From Rhizobium sp. L43 (GTDB lineage Bacteria; Pseudomonadota; Alphaproteobacteria; Rhizobiales; Rhizobiaceae), in NCBI RefSeq assembly GCF_002531725.1, contig NZ_NWSQ01000037.1, forward strand, positions 1 to 49,629: DNA of 49,629 bases. The letters run 5' to 3'. Shown in pieces: positions 42,972-49,629 of this stretch (positions within the stretch are counted from its first letter, which is position 1; every line of letters begins with the position of its first letter). The position numbers were made by a program, and so were the translations under genes. Under the pieces are notes generated by a model. That model made no database searches. It worked only from the letters and a program-made list of their open reading frames with translations, and was not told where the DNA came from.

Positions 42972-43147
42972 CGCCCACCGATCTCATCGATGCGGACAAG
43001 TTGCGCGCGCTTCTGATCGAGCGGATCGCGAACCTGCCGGCAGGCACCAACGCTTTCATCATCCTGCCGATCGGGCTTTTAAACGGTCCCCACAGCATTG
43101 TCGGCGACCTCCGCTCTCGCGGCGCCGAAGTGGCGGCAATCGGCTGA
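42968..43147 (+). CDS. 59-aa small protein, coupled to the TraB-like gene
   Basis: A GTG at 42968 overlaps the upstream stop (GTGA) and opens a 59-codon frame beginning MTPTDLIDADKLRALLIERI, ending TGA 43145-43147. Composition is protein-like (amphipathic N-terminal helix, then NAFIILPIGLLNGPHSIVGD), and third positions are GC-rich like true genes nearby. It has no known family. Alternatives: the truncated tail of a larger lost gene. Confidence 0.5.
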   Translation: MTPTDLIDADKLRALLIERIANLPAGTNAFIILPIGLLNGPHSIVGDLRSRGAEVAAIG

Positions 43148-43214
43148 ACCGGGTTTTGAGCAATTCCAGGCGTCGCGGCATGATTAAGCGGGATTCTTTC
43201 GCCGGGCCACGCAC

Positions 43215-44129
43215 CTATCGGGCGAAAGCCTCGAACGGATTGTCGTGGGTCAGGCGCACCAGGGTGCCATCATCTATGCCCCGCCGTTTCAATTCGGGCA
43301 GCAACACCGTGGAAAGATGCGTATACGGTTTGGGCGTCCCGCCCATCGGCAGCGCCGGATCGAACCAGCCGCGGTCATGGCTCAACAACAGGCGATCGCC
43401 GCAGCCCGCCTCCAGCGCCTTGATCACCAGCTCTGCTACCTCGCTGTCTCCGCCCCGGCCGACGTGGTCATATTCGATCCAGGCACCTCGCTCGGCGACG
43501 GCGACATTATAGGCGAAGTCTTTTTCTTCCTGCGTGTGGATCGAGATGAACCTGTCGGCCCTGTAGCCCTCTGCCTCGATGACATCGAGCTGATCCATAA
43601 CGACCCGTCCTCTGATCGTATGACTGCCGATGACGGCGTCCGTCTGCGCCGCGGCGCGCGCGGCCGCCCGCAGGATTTTCGTCTCAAGCGCCGTCATGCC
43701 GTCATCGCCGGCGCTGAGCTTGATCCAGCCCGCCTGGAACCCGGTCTCGTCGATCTGCTCCGTCAGCTCGCGAAGCATCCACGCCTCCAGCTCCTTCTCG
43801 GAAGCATGGCGGACCCATTCGGGAATCCACGGCTCACGGTAATTGCCGGTGGGCACGACGATCGGAAAATCCGTCGCAATGGAAACCGCAAGATCGATAT
43901 CCGCACGGCGTCCGACGCCGCCCGTCGAGCATTCGACCAATGCCGTCACCCCGAGCTTCTTGATCCGCTCGATCTCGGGGGCCATCAGCCGAACGACGTC
44001 TTCGATGTCTGCTTCGGCATAACCGGGCTGGTCCGGCGTCCTGAGGTCGACGAAGACGTGCTCGTGCGGGAGGATCATCCCAAGTTCGGATTTGCTCTTA
44101 GGCCCGAGCGTCGTGCGCAGATGTTTCAA
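43215..44129 (-). CDS. phosphotriesterase-family metal-dependent hydrolase
   Basis: A 304-residue amidohydrolase-fold enzyme. The binuclear metal site is complete: H22-x-H24 (LPHEHVF), bridging K137 (GWIKLSAGDD), H170 (GSHT), H198 (SIHTQEE) and D252 (LSHDRGW). Such proteins are mostly lactonases or sugar-lactone/phospho-sugar hydrolases; true phosphotriesterase activity is not implied. The start is TTG 44129 with GAGGAG at good spacing. Isolated gene. Substrate unknown. Confidence 0.9.
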   Translation of the reverse strand: MKHLRTTLGPKSKSELGMILPHEHVFVDLRTPDQPGYAEADIEDVVRLMAPEIERIKKLGVTALVECSTGGVGRRADIDLAVSIATDFPIVVPTGNYREPWIPEWVRHASEKELEAWMLRELTEQIDETGFQAGWIKLSAGDDGMTALETKILRAAARAAAQTDAVIGSHTIRGRVVMDQLDVIEAEGYRADRFISIHTQEEKDFAYNVAVAERGAWIEYDHVGRGGDSEVAELVIKALEAGCGDRLLLSHDRGWFDPALPMGGTPKPYTHLSTVLLPELKRRGIDDGTLVRLTHDNPFEAFAR

Positions 44130-44445
44130 AATCTCTCCTCGCGGTCACGCCGGCTTTGTGTGCAGTCCTTGACCGACACCGAAGCCTTGACACTGCCGCG
44201 AAGGTAGATCGCCACGTGACGAAATCAATCAATCACTCGATCGAAATTCCAGCACCTTGACCCTTGATGTCGACTTCCCTCTTGGCGCCCGGATTGCTAG
44301 CGAGCTGACTGTCGCTGGGGAGAGATATACCGCATCGGCTACTTTCCTTCCCTCCTTGCTTCTCCCGGCCCTTCGCATAGCTCAGGGCGTTCGGCCCTGT
44401 GATCGATCCACTGGATCGATCACACCCGCTTTGCGGGACCGGGCC
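44130..44445. other. 316-bp intergenic region with three adjacent hairpins
   Basis: Three hairpins follow one another: CAGGGC/GCCCTG (44383-44399), a perfect 12-bp palindrome TGTGATCGATCC/GGATCGATCACA (44398-44424) and CCCGC/GCGGG (44425-44437). They lie just after the stop of the minus-strand propeller gene and probably end its transcript. The remaining sequence shows no gene. Confidence 0.7.
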
Positions 44446-45093
44446 TCACCCCGGCCGGCGCACCGCGCGGATCTTGCCGCTGCCGCCGCCTCCACAGAAG
44501 AAGCGGTCGGCGCCGTCGGATTCCAGGCCGGAGACGCCGGTGCCTTCGGGCATGTCCAGCCGTTCCAGCACCTCTCCGGTTTCCGGGTCGATGCGCCTGA
44601 CATCGCTGTCGTCACCTTCCCAGGTGCCGTGCCAGAGCTGGCCGTCGACCCAGGTGACGCCCGTCACGACGCGGTTGGATTCGATGGTGCGCAGGATCTT
44701 GCCGGTCTCCGGATCGATCTGATGGATCTTGCGGCCGCGGTGCTGACCGACCCAGAGCGTGCCTTCGGCCCAGGCAAGACCGGAATCGCCGCCGTTGCCA
44801 GGCGCCGGTATGGTGGCAAGGATACGGCCGGTCTTCGGGTCGATCTTGTGAATGACATCCTCGGCGATCTGATAGAGGAACGCGCCGTCGAAGGCCGTCC
44901 CGGCATGGGATGCGACCTCGATGACGCGCACCACCTCGCCGCTTGCGGGATCGAGTGCATTCAGCCTGTCGCCCGAGGCGAACCAGACGTGCTCACCGTC
45001 GAAGGTGACGCCGTTGACGCGCTCGGCGCCGGGAAAAGGCCCATATTCGCGCAGGATATTCGCAGCTGATTTTTTCATCTCTTCCATCCCCAT
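44446..45093 (-). CDS. beta-propeller (Vgb/glutaminyl-cyclase-like) protein
   Basis: A 215-residue protein built of repeated beta-propeller blades, each with an IDP.TG motif: LNALDPASGEVVR, IHKIDPKTGRILAT, IHQIDPETGKILRT and VRRIDPETGEVLER. The family includes streptogramin-lyase-like and glutaminyl cyclotransferase-like propellers; the catalytic identity cannot be decided. No signal peptide, so cytosolic. The start may be any of three Met codons within MGMEEMKK. It lies 30 bp after a winged-helix regulator gene on the same strand, which may control it. Confidence 0.75.
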   Translation of the reverse strand: MGMEEMKKSAANILREYGPFPGAERVNGVTFDGEHVWFASGDRLNALDPASGEVVRVIEVASHAGTAFDGAFLYQIAEDVIHKIDPKTGRILATIPAPGNGGDSGLAWAEGTLWVGQHRGRKIHQIDPETGKILRTIESNRVVTGVTWVDGQLWHGTWEGDDSDVRRIDPETGEVLERLDMPEGTGVSGLESDGADRFFCGGGGSGKIRAVRRPG

Positions 45094-45123
45094 AACTCTG
45101 GCTTGCCTATAACTCGGCCGATC

Positions 45124-46344
45124 CTAATCGCTCGGCAACGGTCCAGGGAGTAACAAGATCGTCGGGAAAGCCGATAGCGGCGGGCTCATCCAGCGCCGCG
45201 CCCGCCCGCGCCCCAGCGATTGCACCTTGCCGTCACCGGCAAGCGAATCCAGCGCCCGCTGCACGGTGCGCGGGCTGGTTGCGAGCGCAATCGCCAAAGC
45301 CGAACTCGACCACGCCTCGCCATCGGCCAGTAACGCGAGCACCGCCCCATGCTGGCCGTCGAGAAGCGGCGCCAGTACGGCGATATCGCCGGCAGCGCGC
45401 GGCGAAAGCGTAAAGCCGCGCTTCGTTGCCGAAACCTCCGCCACCCCCCGCAGTTCAGCGCGCAGCCGACCGATCTCGACCCGCAGCCGGGCACGATGAG
45501 AGTCATCGGCGTGTTTGCCGCGGAAGGCGCGCGCAATCAGCGTGCCTCTTGCCACATCCCCCGGCCAGGCTTCGGCGAGCGTGCGGGCAAGCGCAAACAG
45601 CACCGGCCGCGTCGCCAGCGAGACGACCGTGCCGGCGTTCCACACCACATGGCGGCAAGCATCGATGACGAGCGTGCCCGAACCGAGCAGCGCTTCCACC
45701 TCGCCAAGCAGCAGCGGGCGTTCCTGCCCACGCGACATCAGCCGCGCTGCCGGGGTATCGAGCACGAGGGCAGCGGCTTCGACCTCCGCCGTCAAAGCCG
45801 GAATATCGGCCGCGCGCGCCGCACCCCTTGCGCGGTCAAGCGCCGCACGCGCCGCCTGCGTCTGCAGGCGCCGGACTGCGATGCCAGCCGCCACCAGCTC
45901 GTGGGCGGTCCGCAGCGCCGGCGGCAGCGGCGTCGGATCAAGGGCTGCGAGCGCGCGCTCGGCCTCGTCGAGGCCGCCGATCAGCACCAGCCTGCGAATG
46001 GCGACGTTGCCCGCATGGGCGGCATTGACCCTATCGCCATGCGCTTCCAGCACCCTGCGCGCCGCTTCCAGTGCCTTCGGCGGCCAGATGAGATCGCGCG
46101 AGACGAGCGCGATCTCGGCCTCGGCGACCACGCAACGCGCCCGCGCAACCGCCTCGCGCGGGCCAAAGGCGCGCGCCGCACTCTTCAGCAACACCTTGGC
46201 GCGAACGAGATCGCCGAGCTGTGCCATGGCGATGCCACGCAGCGCCAGCGCCGGCGGATCGTCGCGCAGCGCCACCCGCTTCAACGCGCCGAGTGCGTCA
46301 CCCGTTGCCAGCGCCCGCGCCGCGGCTGTGATCAGCGAGTCCAT
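45124..46344 (-). CDS. TPR-like/winged-helix regulatory protein
   Basis: A 406-residue protein. The N-terminal 200 residues are Ala-rich helical repeats (TPR-like: LAIRGIAMAQLGDL-type pairs). Residues about 230-325 form an OmpR/BTAD-like winged helix (FALARTLAEAWPGDVARGTL, HRARLRVEIGRLRAELRGVA). A second winged helix follows near 345-385 (ALAIALATSPRTVQRALDSL). Thus it has two DNA-binding modules and no receiver domain. It is divergent from a DUF899 gene and upstream of the propeller gene; control of one or both is inferred. Very GC-rich and free of stops on the opposite strand. Confidence 0.7.
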   Translation of the reverse strand: MDSLITAAARALATGDALGALKRVALRDDPPALALRGIAMAQLGDLVRAKVLLKSAARAFGPREAVARARCVVAEAEIALVSRDLIWPPKALEAARRVLEAHGDRVNAAHAGNVAIRRLVLIGGLDEAERALAALDPTPLPPALRTAHELVAAGIAVRRLQTQAARAALDRARGAARAADIPALTAEVEAAALVLDTPAARLMSRGQERPLLLGEVEALLGSGTLVIDACRHVVWNAGTVVSLATRPVLFALARTLAEAWPGDVARGTLIARAFRGKHADDSHRARLRVEIGRLRAELRGVAEVSATKRGFTLSPRAAGDIAVLAPLLDGQHGAVLALLADGEAWSSSALAIALATSPRTVQRALDSLAGDGKVQSLGRGRARRWMSPPLSAFPTILLLPGPLPSD

Positions 46345-46461
46345 TCAAATCCCGTCACACTTGTCACTCCCGCCACTCCCCTGCCCAGACGTAATCTGCT
46401 CAGGACCGGCAGCCATCCCGCGCCGGATGCTACGACGATAGACAGGCAAAGGAGAAGACCC

Positions 46462-47259
46462 ATGACGGCACAGCTGAACGCAACACGACAGCAATGGCTG
46501 GCAGCAAGGCTCGATCTGCTCGAGGAGGAGAAGGAACTGACGCGGCGGAGCGATGCGCTGGCGCTCAAGCGCCAGCAATTGCCCCGTGTGAAGATCGACA
46601 AGGACTATCGCTTCGACACCGAAGGCGGCAGCGTCTCGCTGAACGATCTCTTCGGCGGCCGTTCCCAGCTTCTCGTCTATCACTTCATGTTCGGGCCTGA
46701 TTATAGCGCGGGATGCCCCTCCTGCTCGTCCATCGCCGACGGTTTCAACGGCGTCTTCGTCCATCTCGAAAACCACGACGTCGCCTTTTGGGCGGTCTCG
46801 CGCGCGCCGCTTGCAAAACTTGAGGCATTCAAGCAGCGCATGGGCTGGAGCTTTCCCTGGGCCTCGTCCTTCGGAAGCGAGTTCAACGGCGATTTCAGCG
46901 TCTGGTTCTCCGCCGAAGAGCAGCGCGGGGGCGGCATAGAATACAACTACCGCCGCGAGCCGCCCGCTCCCGAACCGCTCGCCGGCAAGACCGTGCAGGA
47001 ATGGCAGTCGCCCGGCAACGAGGGCCCGGTCGCCGAAATCGCCGCCATGACCGGCACCGATGTCGCCACCTATACCCGCGACCGGCCGGGCGTCAGCGCC
47101 TTCGAACTCGTCGACGGCGCGGTCTATCACAGCTATTCCAGCTATGCCCGCGGGCTGGATGGGCTCTGGGGCATGTACCAGTGGCTCGACCGCGCGCCCA
47201 AGGGCCGCAACGAAACCGGCATCTGGTGGCGCCACCACGACCGCTACGGCAAGGAGTGA
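46462..47259 (+). CDS. DUF899 (thioredoxin-like) family protein
   Basis: A 265-residue protein of DUF899. The N-terminal helix TRQQWLAARLDLLEEEKELT is followed by a thioredoxin-like fold with LLVYHFMFGPDYSAGCPSCS (CPSC motif near residue 92) and the late block SYARGLDGLWGMYQWLD. ATG 46462 has AAGGAG upstream; a long upstream extension in the same frame is non-coding. A redox role is suggested by the fold only. A small membrane protein gene follows 5 bp later. Confidence 0.92.
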   Translation: MTAQLNATRQQWLAARLDLLEEEKELTRRSDALALKRQQLPRVKIDKDYRFDTEGGSVSLNDLFGGRSQLLVYHFMFGPDYSAGCPSCSSIADGFNGVFVHLENHDVAFWAVSRAPLAKLEAFKQRMGWSFPWASSFGSEFNGDFSVWFSAEEQRGGGIEYNYRREPPAPEPLAGKTVQEWQSPGNEGPVAEIAAMTGTDVATYTRDRPGVSAFELVDGAVYHSYSSYARGLDGLWGMYQWLDRAPKGRNETGIWWRHHDRYGKE

Positions 47260-47264
47260 CGCCG

Positions 47265-47603
47265 ATGCTGCTTTCCGCTCCCACCCCGGAGAGAGGCGAC
47301 GGCAACGCCGCCCTCAACGCCGCAGAATGGCTCTCGCTGGCCGCCGCCGCAGACGGATCAGCCGATAAGCCGAGCAGCAGTGTAGCGAGCGTCGGCGGCC
47401 GGCTCGCATTCGCCGCCGCCCCGACATTCGCGCTCATGGCACTGCTGACGGCAGCAACCGGCAGCACCGAGGTGATGTGCATGACGACGGCTGATGCCTT
47501 CCCGATCGGGGGAATGGTGCCGATGTACCTGCTGATGGGCGGCTTCCATCTAGCGCCCTGGCTGCGGCTCATCGCCGGTTGGCAGGGTCGGAGGCGGAGG
47601 TGA
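47265..47603 (+). CDS. small membrane protein downstream of DUF899
   Basis: A 112-residue protein with two predicted helices in its C-terminal half: GRLAFAAAPTFALMALLTAA and PIGGMVPMYLLMGGFHLAPW. It ends with a basic tail (GWQGRRRR). It starts 5 bp after the DUF899 stop, so it is translated from the same message. Similar small proteins with MYLLM-like helices accompany DUF899 genes in other rhizobia, in my recollection. Function unknown. Confidence 0.72.
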   Translation: MLLSAPTPERGDGNAALNAAEWLSLAAAADGSADKPSSSVASVGGRLAFAAAPTFALMALLTAATGSTEVMCMTTADAFPIGGMVPMYLLMGGFHLAPWLRLIAGWQGRRRR

Positions 47604-47685
47604 TGGTGGCAAGCACCGCCGCATCTCCGCCCAGCAGTCTTGCACCGCCGTCTCCGGCTTTACACCTTTACCGGCGCGGCCAAGT

Positions 47686-48327
47686 TCATGCTTTCACCTC
47701 GATAAAATCGATCGGCCCGCCGGGAGCATCGTCGTCGAAGACCGCGCATGAAAGCTTGCCGCCGAAGACGCAGGCGCTGTCGATGTTGGTGCGGTTTCCC
47801 GTCGTCACCGGGTTGGACAGCGACGGCGTATGGCCGTGGACCAGGTGCTTGCCCCAATAGTCGCTGGACTCACCGGGAGGGAACCGTAGCCAGAGAAGAT
47901 CGCGCTTGGTCTGCCGTTCCAGCGGAAATTCCGGAACAACACCGGCATGGACAAAGATGCGATGCCGGTCGACGTGCATGAGAGGACGATCGGTAGCCCA
48001 TTGCAAATGCTGAGACGGAACCCTGCCGTCATAGGACATTTCGGTCTCCAGCCCGCCGTTGCTGATCCACACGTCTCTGCTGTCGCCGTCGGCATAGGCA
48101 GCGACCATCATGTCCTCATGATTGCCTTTGAGGCAGATCCACGACCACTGGCCCGATGGACCGGCAATGATCCGATCGAGGACACTTTTACTGTCAGGCC
48201 CGCGATCGACATAGTCGCCAAGGAAGACGACCGTGCCTTCAGACGCATGAGCCTCGATCCGATCGATCATCCTGTTCAGCGGATCGATGCAGCCATGGAT
48301 ATCGCCGATAGCAAACGTGTAGCGCAT
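47686..48327 (-). CDS. PP2A-like metallophosphoesterase
   Basis: A 213-residue calcineurin-fold phosphatase. The metal-site motifs GDIHGC (D9, H11), GDYVDRG (D38, R42) and GNHED (N69, H70) are complete, as are the later VHAGV and HGHTP histidines. This is the bacterial PrpA/PrpE or ApaH-like size class: a protein serine/threonine phosphatase or dinucleoside polyphosphate hydrolase. ATG 48327 has only a weak Shine-Dalgarno. It is co-oriented with, and 190 bp downstream of, the ADP-ribosylglycohydrolase gene. Confidence 0.92.
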   Translation of the reverse strand: MRYTFAIGDIHGCIDPLNRMIDRIEAHASEGTVVFLGDYVDRGPDSKSVLDRIIAGPSGQWSWICLKGNHEDMMVAAYADGDSRDVWISNGGLETEMSYDGRVPSQHLQWATDRPLMHVDRHRIFVHAGVVPEFPLERQTKRDLLWLRFPPGESSDYWGKHLVHGHTPSLSNPVTTGNRTNIDSACVFGGKLSCAVFDDDAPGGPIDFIEVKA

Positions 48328-48517
48328 GTCTCACTTTTAGCGCCTGTCGTGGGCAAGGTGAAGTCAGGACCACCGCGGCGGATCTCAAATACTGCCGACA
48401 GAAAATCTGACTCATTTCCCGGCACTTGCGGCGATTGCCTCGCCCTTGGCTTGAGTTCGCATATTGATCGCCGCATCGTCCACCGAGGACGCTGATCCGC
48501 GGACGAGTGCGGCATTG

Positions 48518-49471
48518 CTAGCCAGCCCTCTTCAACAATTGGTCGGCCAACTCGATGCAATCAACCGGCCAATATAGTTCCGGCCTTGGATGCGCGACTT
48601 TTGGGTTTCCTTCATGTGGTCGACACGACAGTATCGATTCACGCCATTGGCTGGGAATTGCACGCCCCCCATAAATCGCACCGAGCAACGCTCCTGCAAT
48701 CGCTGCATTCGTATCGGTATCGCCACCATAGGAGACGGTACTCACAACGCCGTCCTCCAAGGAATTCGAATGCAGCAATTGAAAAATTGCATTCTGAAAC
48801 GCGGTCAGCACCCAGCCTTGCTGATTTACGAAATCCTTTGGCGGTTCCTTTTCGGCGGTGGCGATTGCATCACGAATGCTGTGATCGACACCAAGCTCAT
48901 CGGACCATTTTCTGATTGTCTGATAAACATCTTGAGGCGTCGGGCCGTCGGCAATTGCGTACGACAGCGCGCGAGCAAAGAGATTGTTGATATGCCGGCA
49001 CACAAGGTTCGGATGGGTGATGATGGCGTCCTGCTCTGCCCACAACCCGACCTGTTCGGTTGGAAACTGAGATCCAAAAATGCCGAGAGGTGACACGCGC
49101 ATGAGCGCGCCGTTGGCTTGGCTTTGATGGTCGGGCTCGTAGCGAATTCCATTATATACCGTCCTGCCAATGTCGAAAGGCTTGGATGCCAGCCAGTCTT
49201 CGTAGGCATGTCGGGCAGCATCCTGGACATATGCTCCTTCTGCGACAATCGACCTGGCTAAAGCCAGCGCCATCTCGGAGTCATCAGTTGGCTGACCGGC
49301 GATGGTATTCCATGCGCCGCCATCATGAATTTCGCGAACACCATTGGGATATTTTTGTCTTATTTCTTGAGGCGTCTGAAACTCCACCAACGAGCCAAGT
49401 GCATCTCCTGTAAGTTGACCGAAAATACAACCGATGGCACGAGACTTCATGGTATTGTCTATCATTTTCAT
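48518..49471 (-). CDS. ADP-ribosylglycohydrolase (DraG-like) protein
   Basis: A 317-residue ARH-family enzyme. The two Mg-binding motifs are PTDDSEMALALA (T62, D63, D64) and YGGDTDTNAAIAGALLGA (D251, D253); the N-terminal GCIFGQLTGDALGSLVEF is also typical. It removes ADP-ribose from arginine or other acceptors in proteins, or from small molecules. GAGG precedes ATG 49471; ATG 49450 is an alternative. Codon use is clearly more AT-rich than in neighbouring genes, suggesting acquisition. No nif genes or dinitrogenase ADP-ribosyltransferase are nearby, so it is probably not DraG of nitrogenase control. Confidence 0.9.
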   Translation of the reverse strand: MKMIDNTMKSRAIGCIFGQLTGDALGSLVEFQTPQEIRQKYPNGVREIHDGGAWNTIAGQPTDDSEMALALARSIVAEGAYVQDAARHAYEDWLASKPFDIGRTVYNGIRYEPDHQSQANGALMRVSPLGIFGSQFPTEQVGLWAEQDAIITHPNLVCRHINNLFARALSYAIADGPTPQDVYQTIRKWSDELGVDHSIRDAIATAEKEPPKDFVNQQGWVLTAFQNAIFQLLHSNSLEDGVVSTVSYGGDTDTNAAIAGALLGAIYGGRAIPSQWRESILSCRPHEGNPKVAHPRPELYWPVDCIELADQLLKRAG

Positions 49472-49629
49472 TCAACCTCAGGCAAAGAGTCATGGCATCA
49501 TGCAAGTGGCGCAACCTCGCTAAGCAACGATACTGACCGTCTGAGATTTCCACTAGAGCGGTTCATTGCTTATCGGAATCGAGGTGGGATTCCCAAATCA
49601 GCAGAATTGTGATTCATCCTGGGTGCTGG
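49472..49629. other. AT-rich window end, no gene seen
   Basis: The final 158 bp include the promoter side of the ADP-ribosylglycohydrolase gene and a small GGAATC/GATTCC hairpin at about 49574-49592. No coding sequence or repeat is recognisable before the window ends. Confidence 0.35.

Noticed and set aside
45349..46461. Plus-strand extension upstream of the DUF899 gene
   Set aside because: It runs antisense to the winged-helix regulator and lacks protein-like sequence; DUF899 begins at ATG 46462 with its own ribosome-binding site.
49472..49629. Possible insertion-sequence end at the window edge
   Set aside because: The AT-rich end and small hairpin suggested one, but no transposase fragment or terminal inverted repeat could be identified.

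Overview
The window looks like a Rhizobiaceae genome, most like the Rhizobium leguminosarum/etli group. This rests on high GC, heavy alphaproteobacterial codon use, dispersed GC-rich intergenic palindromes, a lactose-type ABC operon with a GH42 beta-galactosidase, a MocE-like ferredoxin operon and many c-di-GMP proteins. The species is inferred from gene content, not from a marker gene. No rRNA, tRNA, CRISPR array, intact insertion sequence or replication origin was seen.

Layout. 1-3300: the start of a VCBS-repeat surface protein (cut by the window edge), a small gene broken by an amber codon, and three detoxification-type genes (SRPBCC, GFA zinc protein, DJ-1/PfpI). 3469-8173: a LacI-type regulator and a four-gene operon encoding a membrane di-iron hydroxylase, a Rieske ferredoxin, its FAD reductase and a TIM-barrel isomerase. 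This is a complete three-component oxygenase resembling the rhizopine mocDEF set. 8532-15185: a six-gene signalling operon with a GGDEF-EAL protein, two related GHKL-like switch proteins (one with a lost N-box Asn), a STAS-methyltransferase fusion, a membrane SpoIIE/PP2C phosphatase and a stand-alone STAS protein. This is the most interesting system in the window. 15430-19241: a Gly/Asn-repeat secreted protein and a large MHYT-PAS-GGDEF-EAL protein, convergent on a strong terminator and a 41-bp inverted repeat.

19353-23525: a visibly more AT-rich island between decayed genes (a dihydrofolate-reductase-like remnant and a headless, frameshifted TetR remnant). It carries a secreted orphan, an HNH-like protein and a KAP P-loop NTPase, a plausible defence locus. 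23634-31721: a lac-type operon (binding protein, two permeases, ATPase, GH42) divergent from a ROK regulator. A palindromic operator candidate lies between them, and a tandem cruciform repeat lies between the binding-protein and permease genes.

31819-43147: mixed housekeeping and accessory genes. These include an ankyrin-cytochrome c fusion, DUF2277, a cupin, a DEDD exonuclease, DUF4168, an EamA/MocR pair, a CHASE4 kinase with a single-domain response regulator, a GNAT, and a TraB-like protein coupled to a 59-aa ORF. 43215-47603: a phosphotriesterase-family lactonase, a beta-propeller protein with a winged-helix regulator, and DUF899 with a small membrane protein. 47686-49471: a PP2A-like phosphatase and an ADP-ribosylglycohydrolase, the latter again AT-rich and probably acquired.
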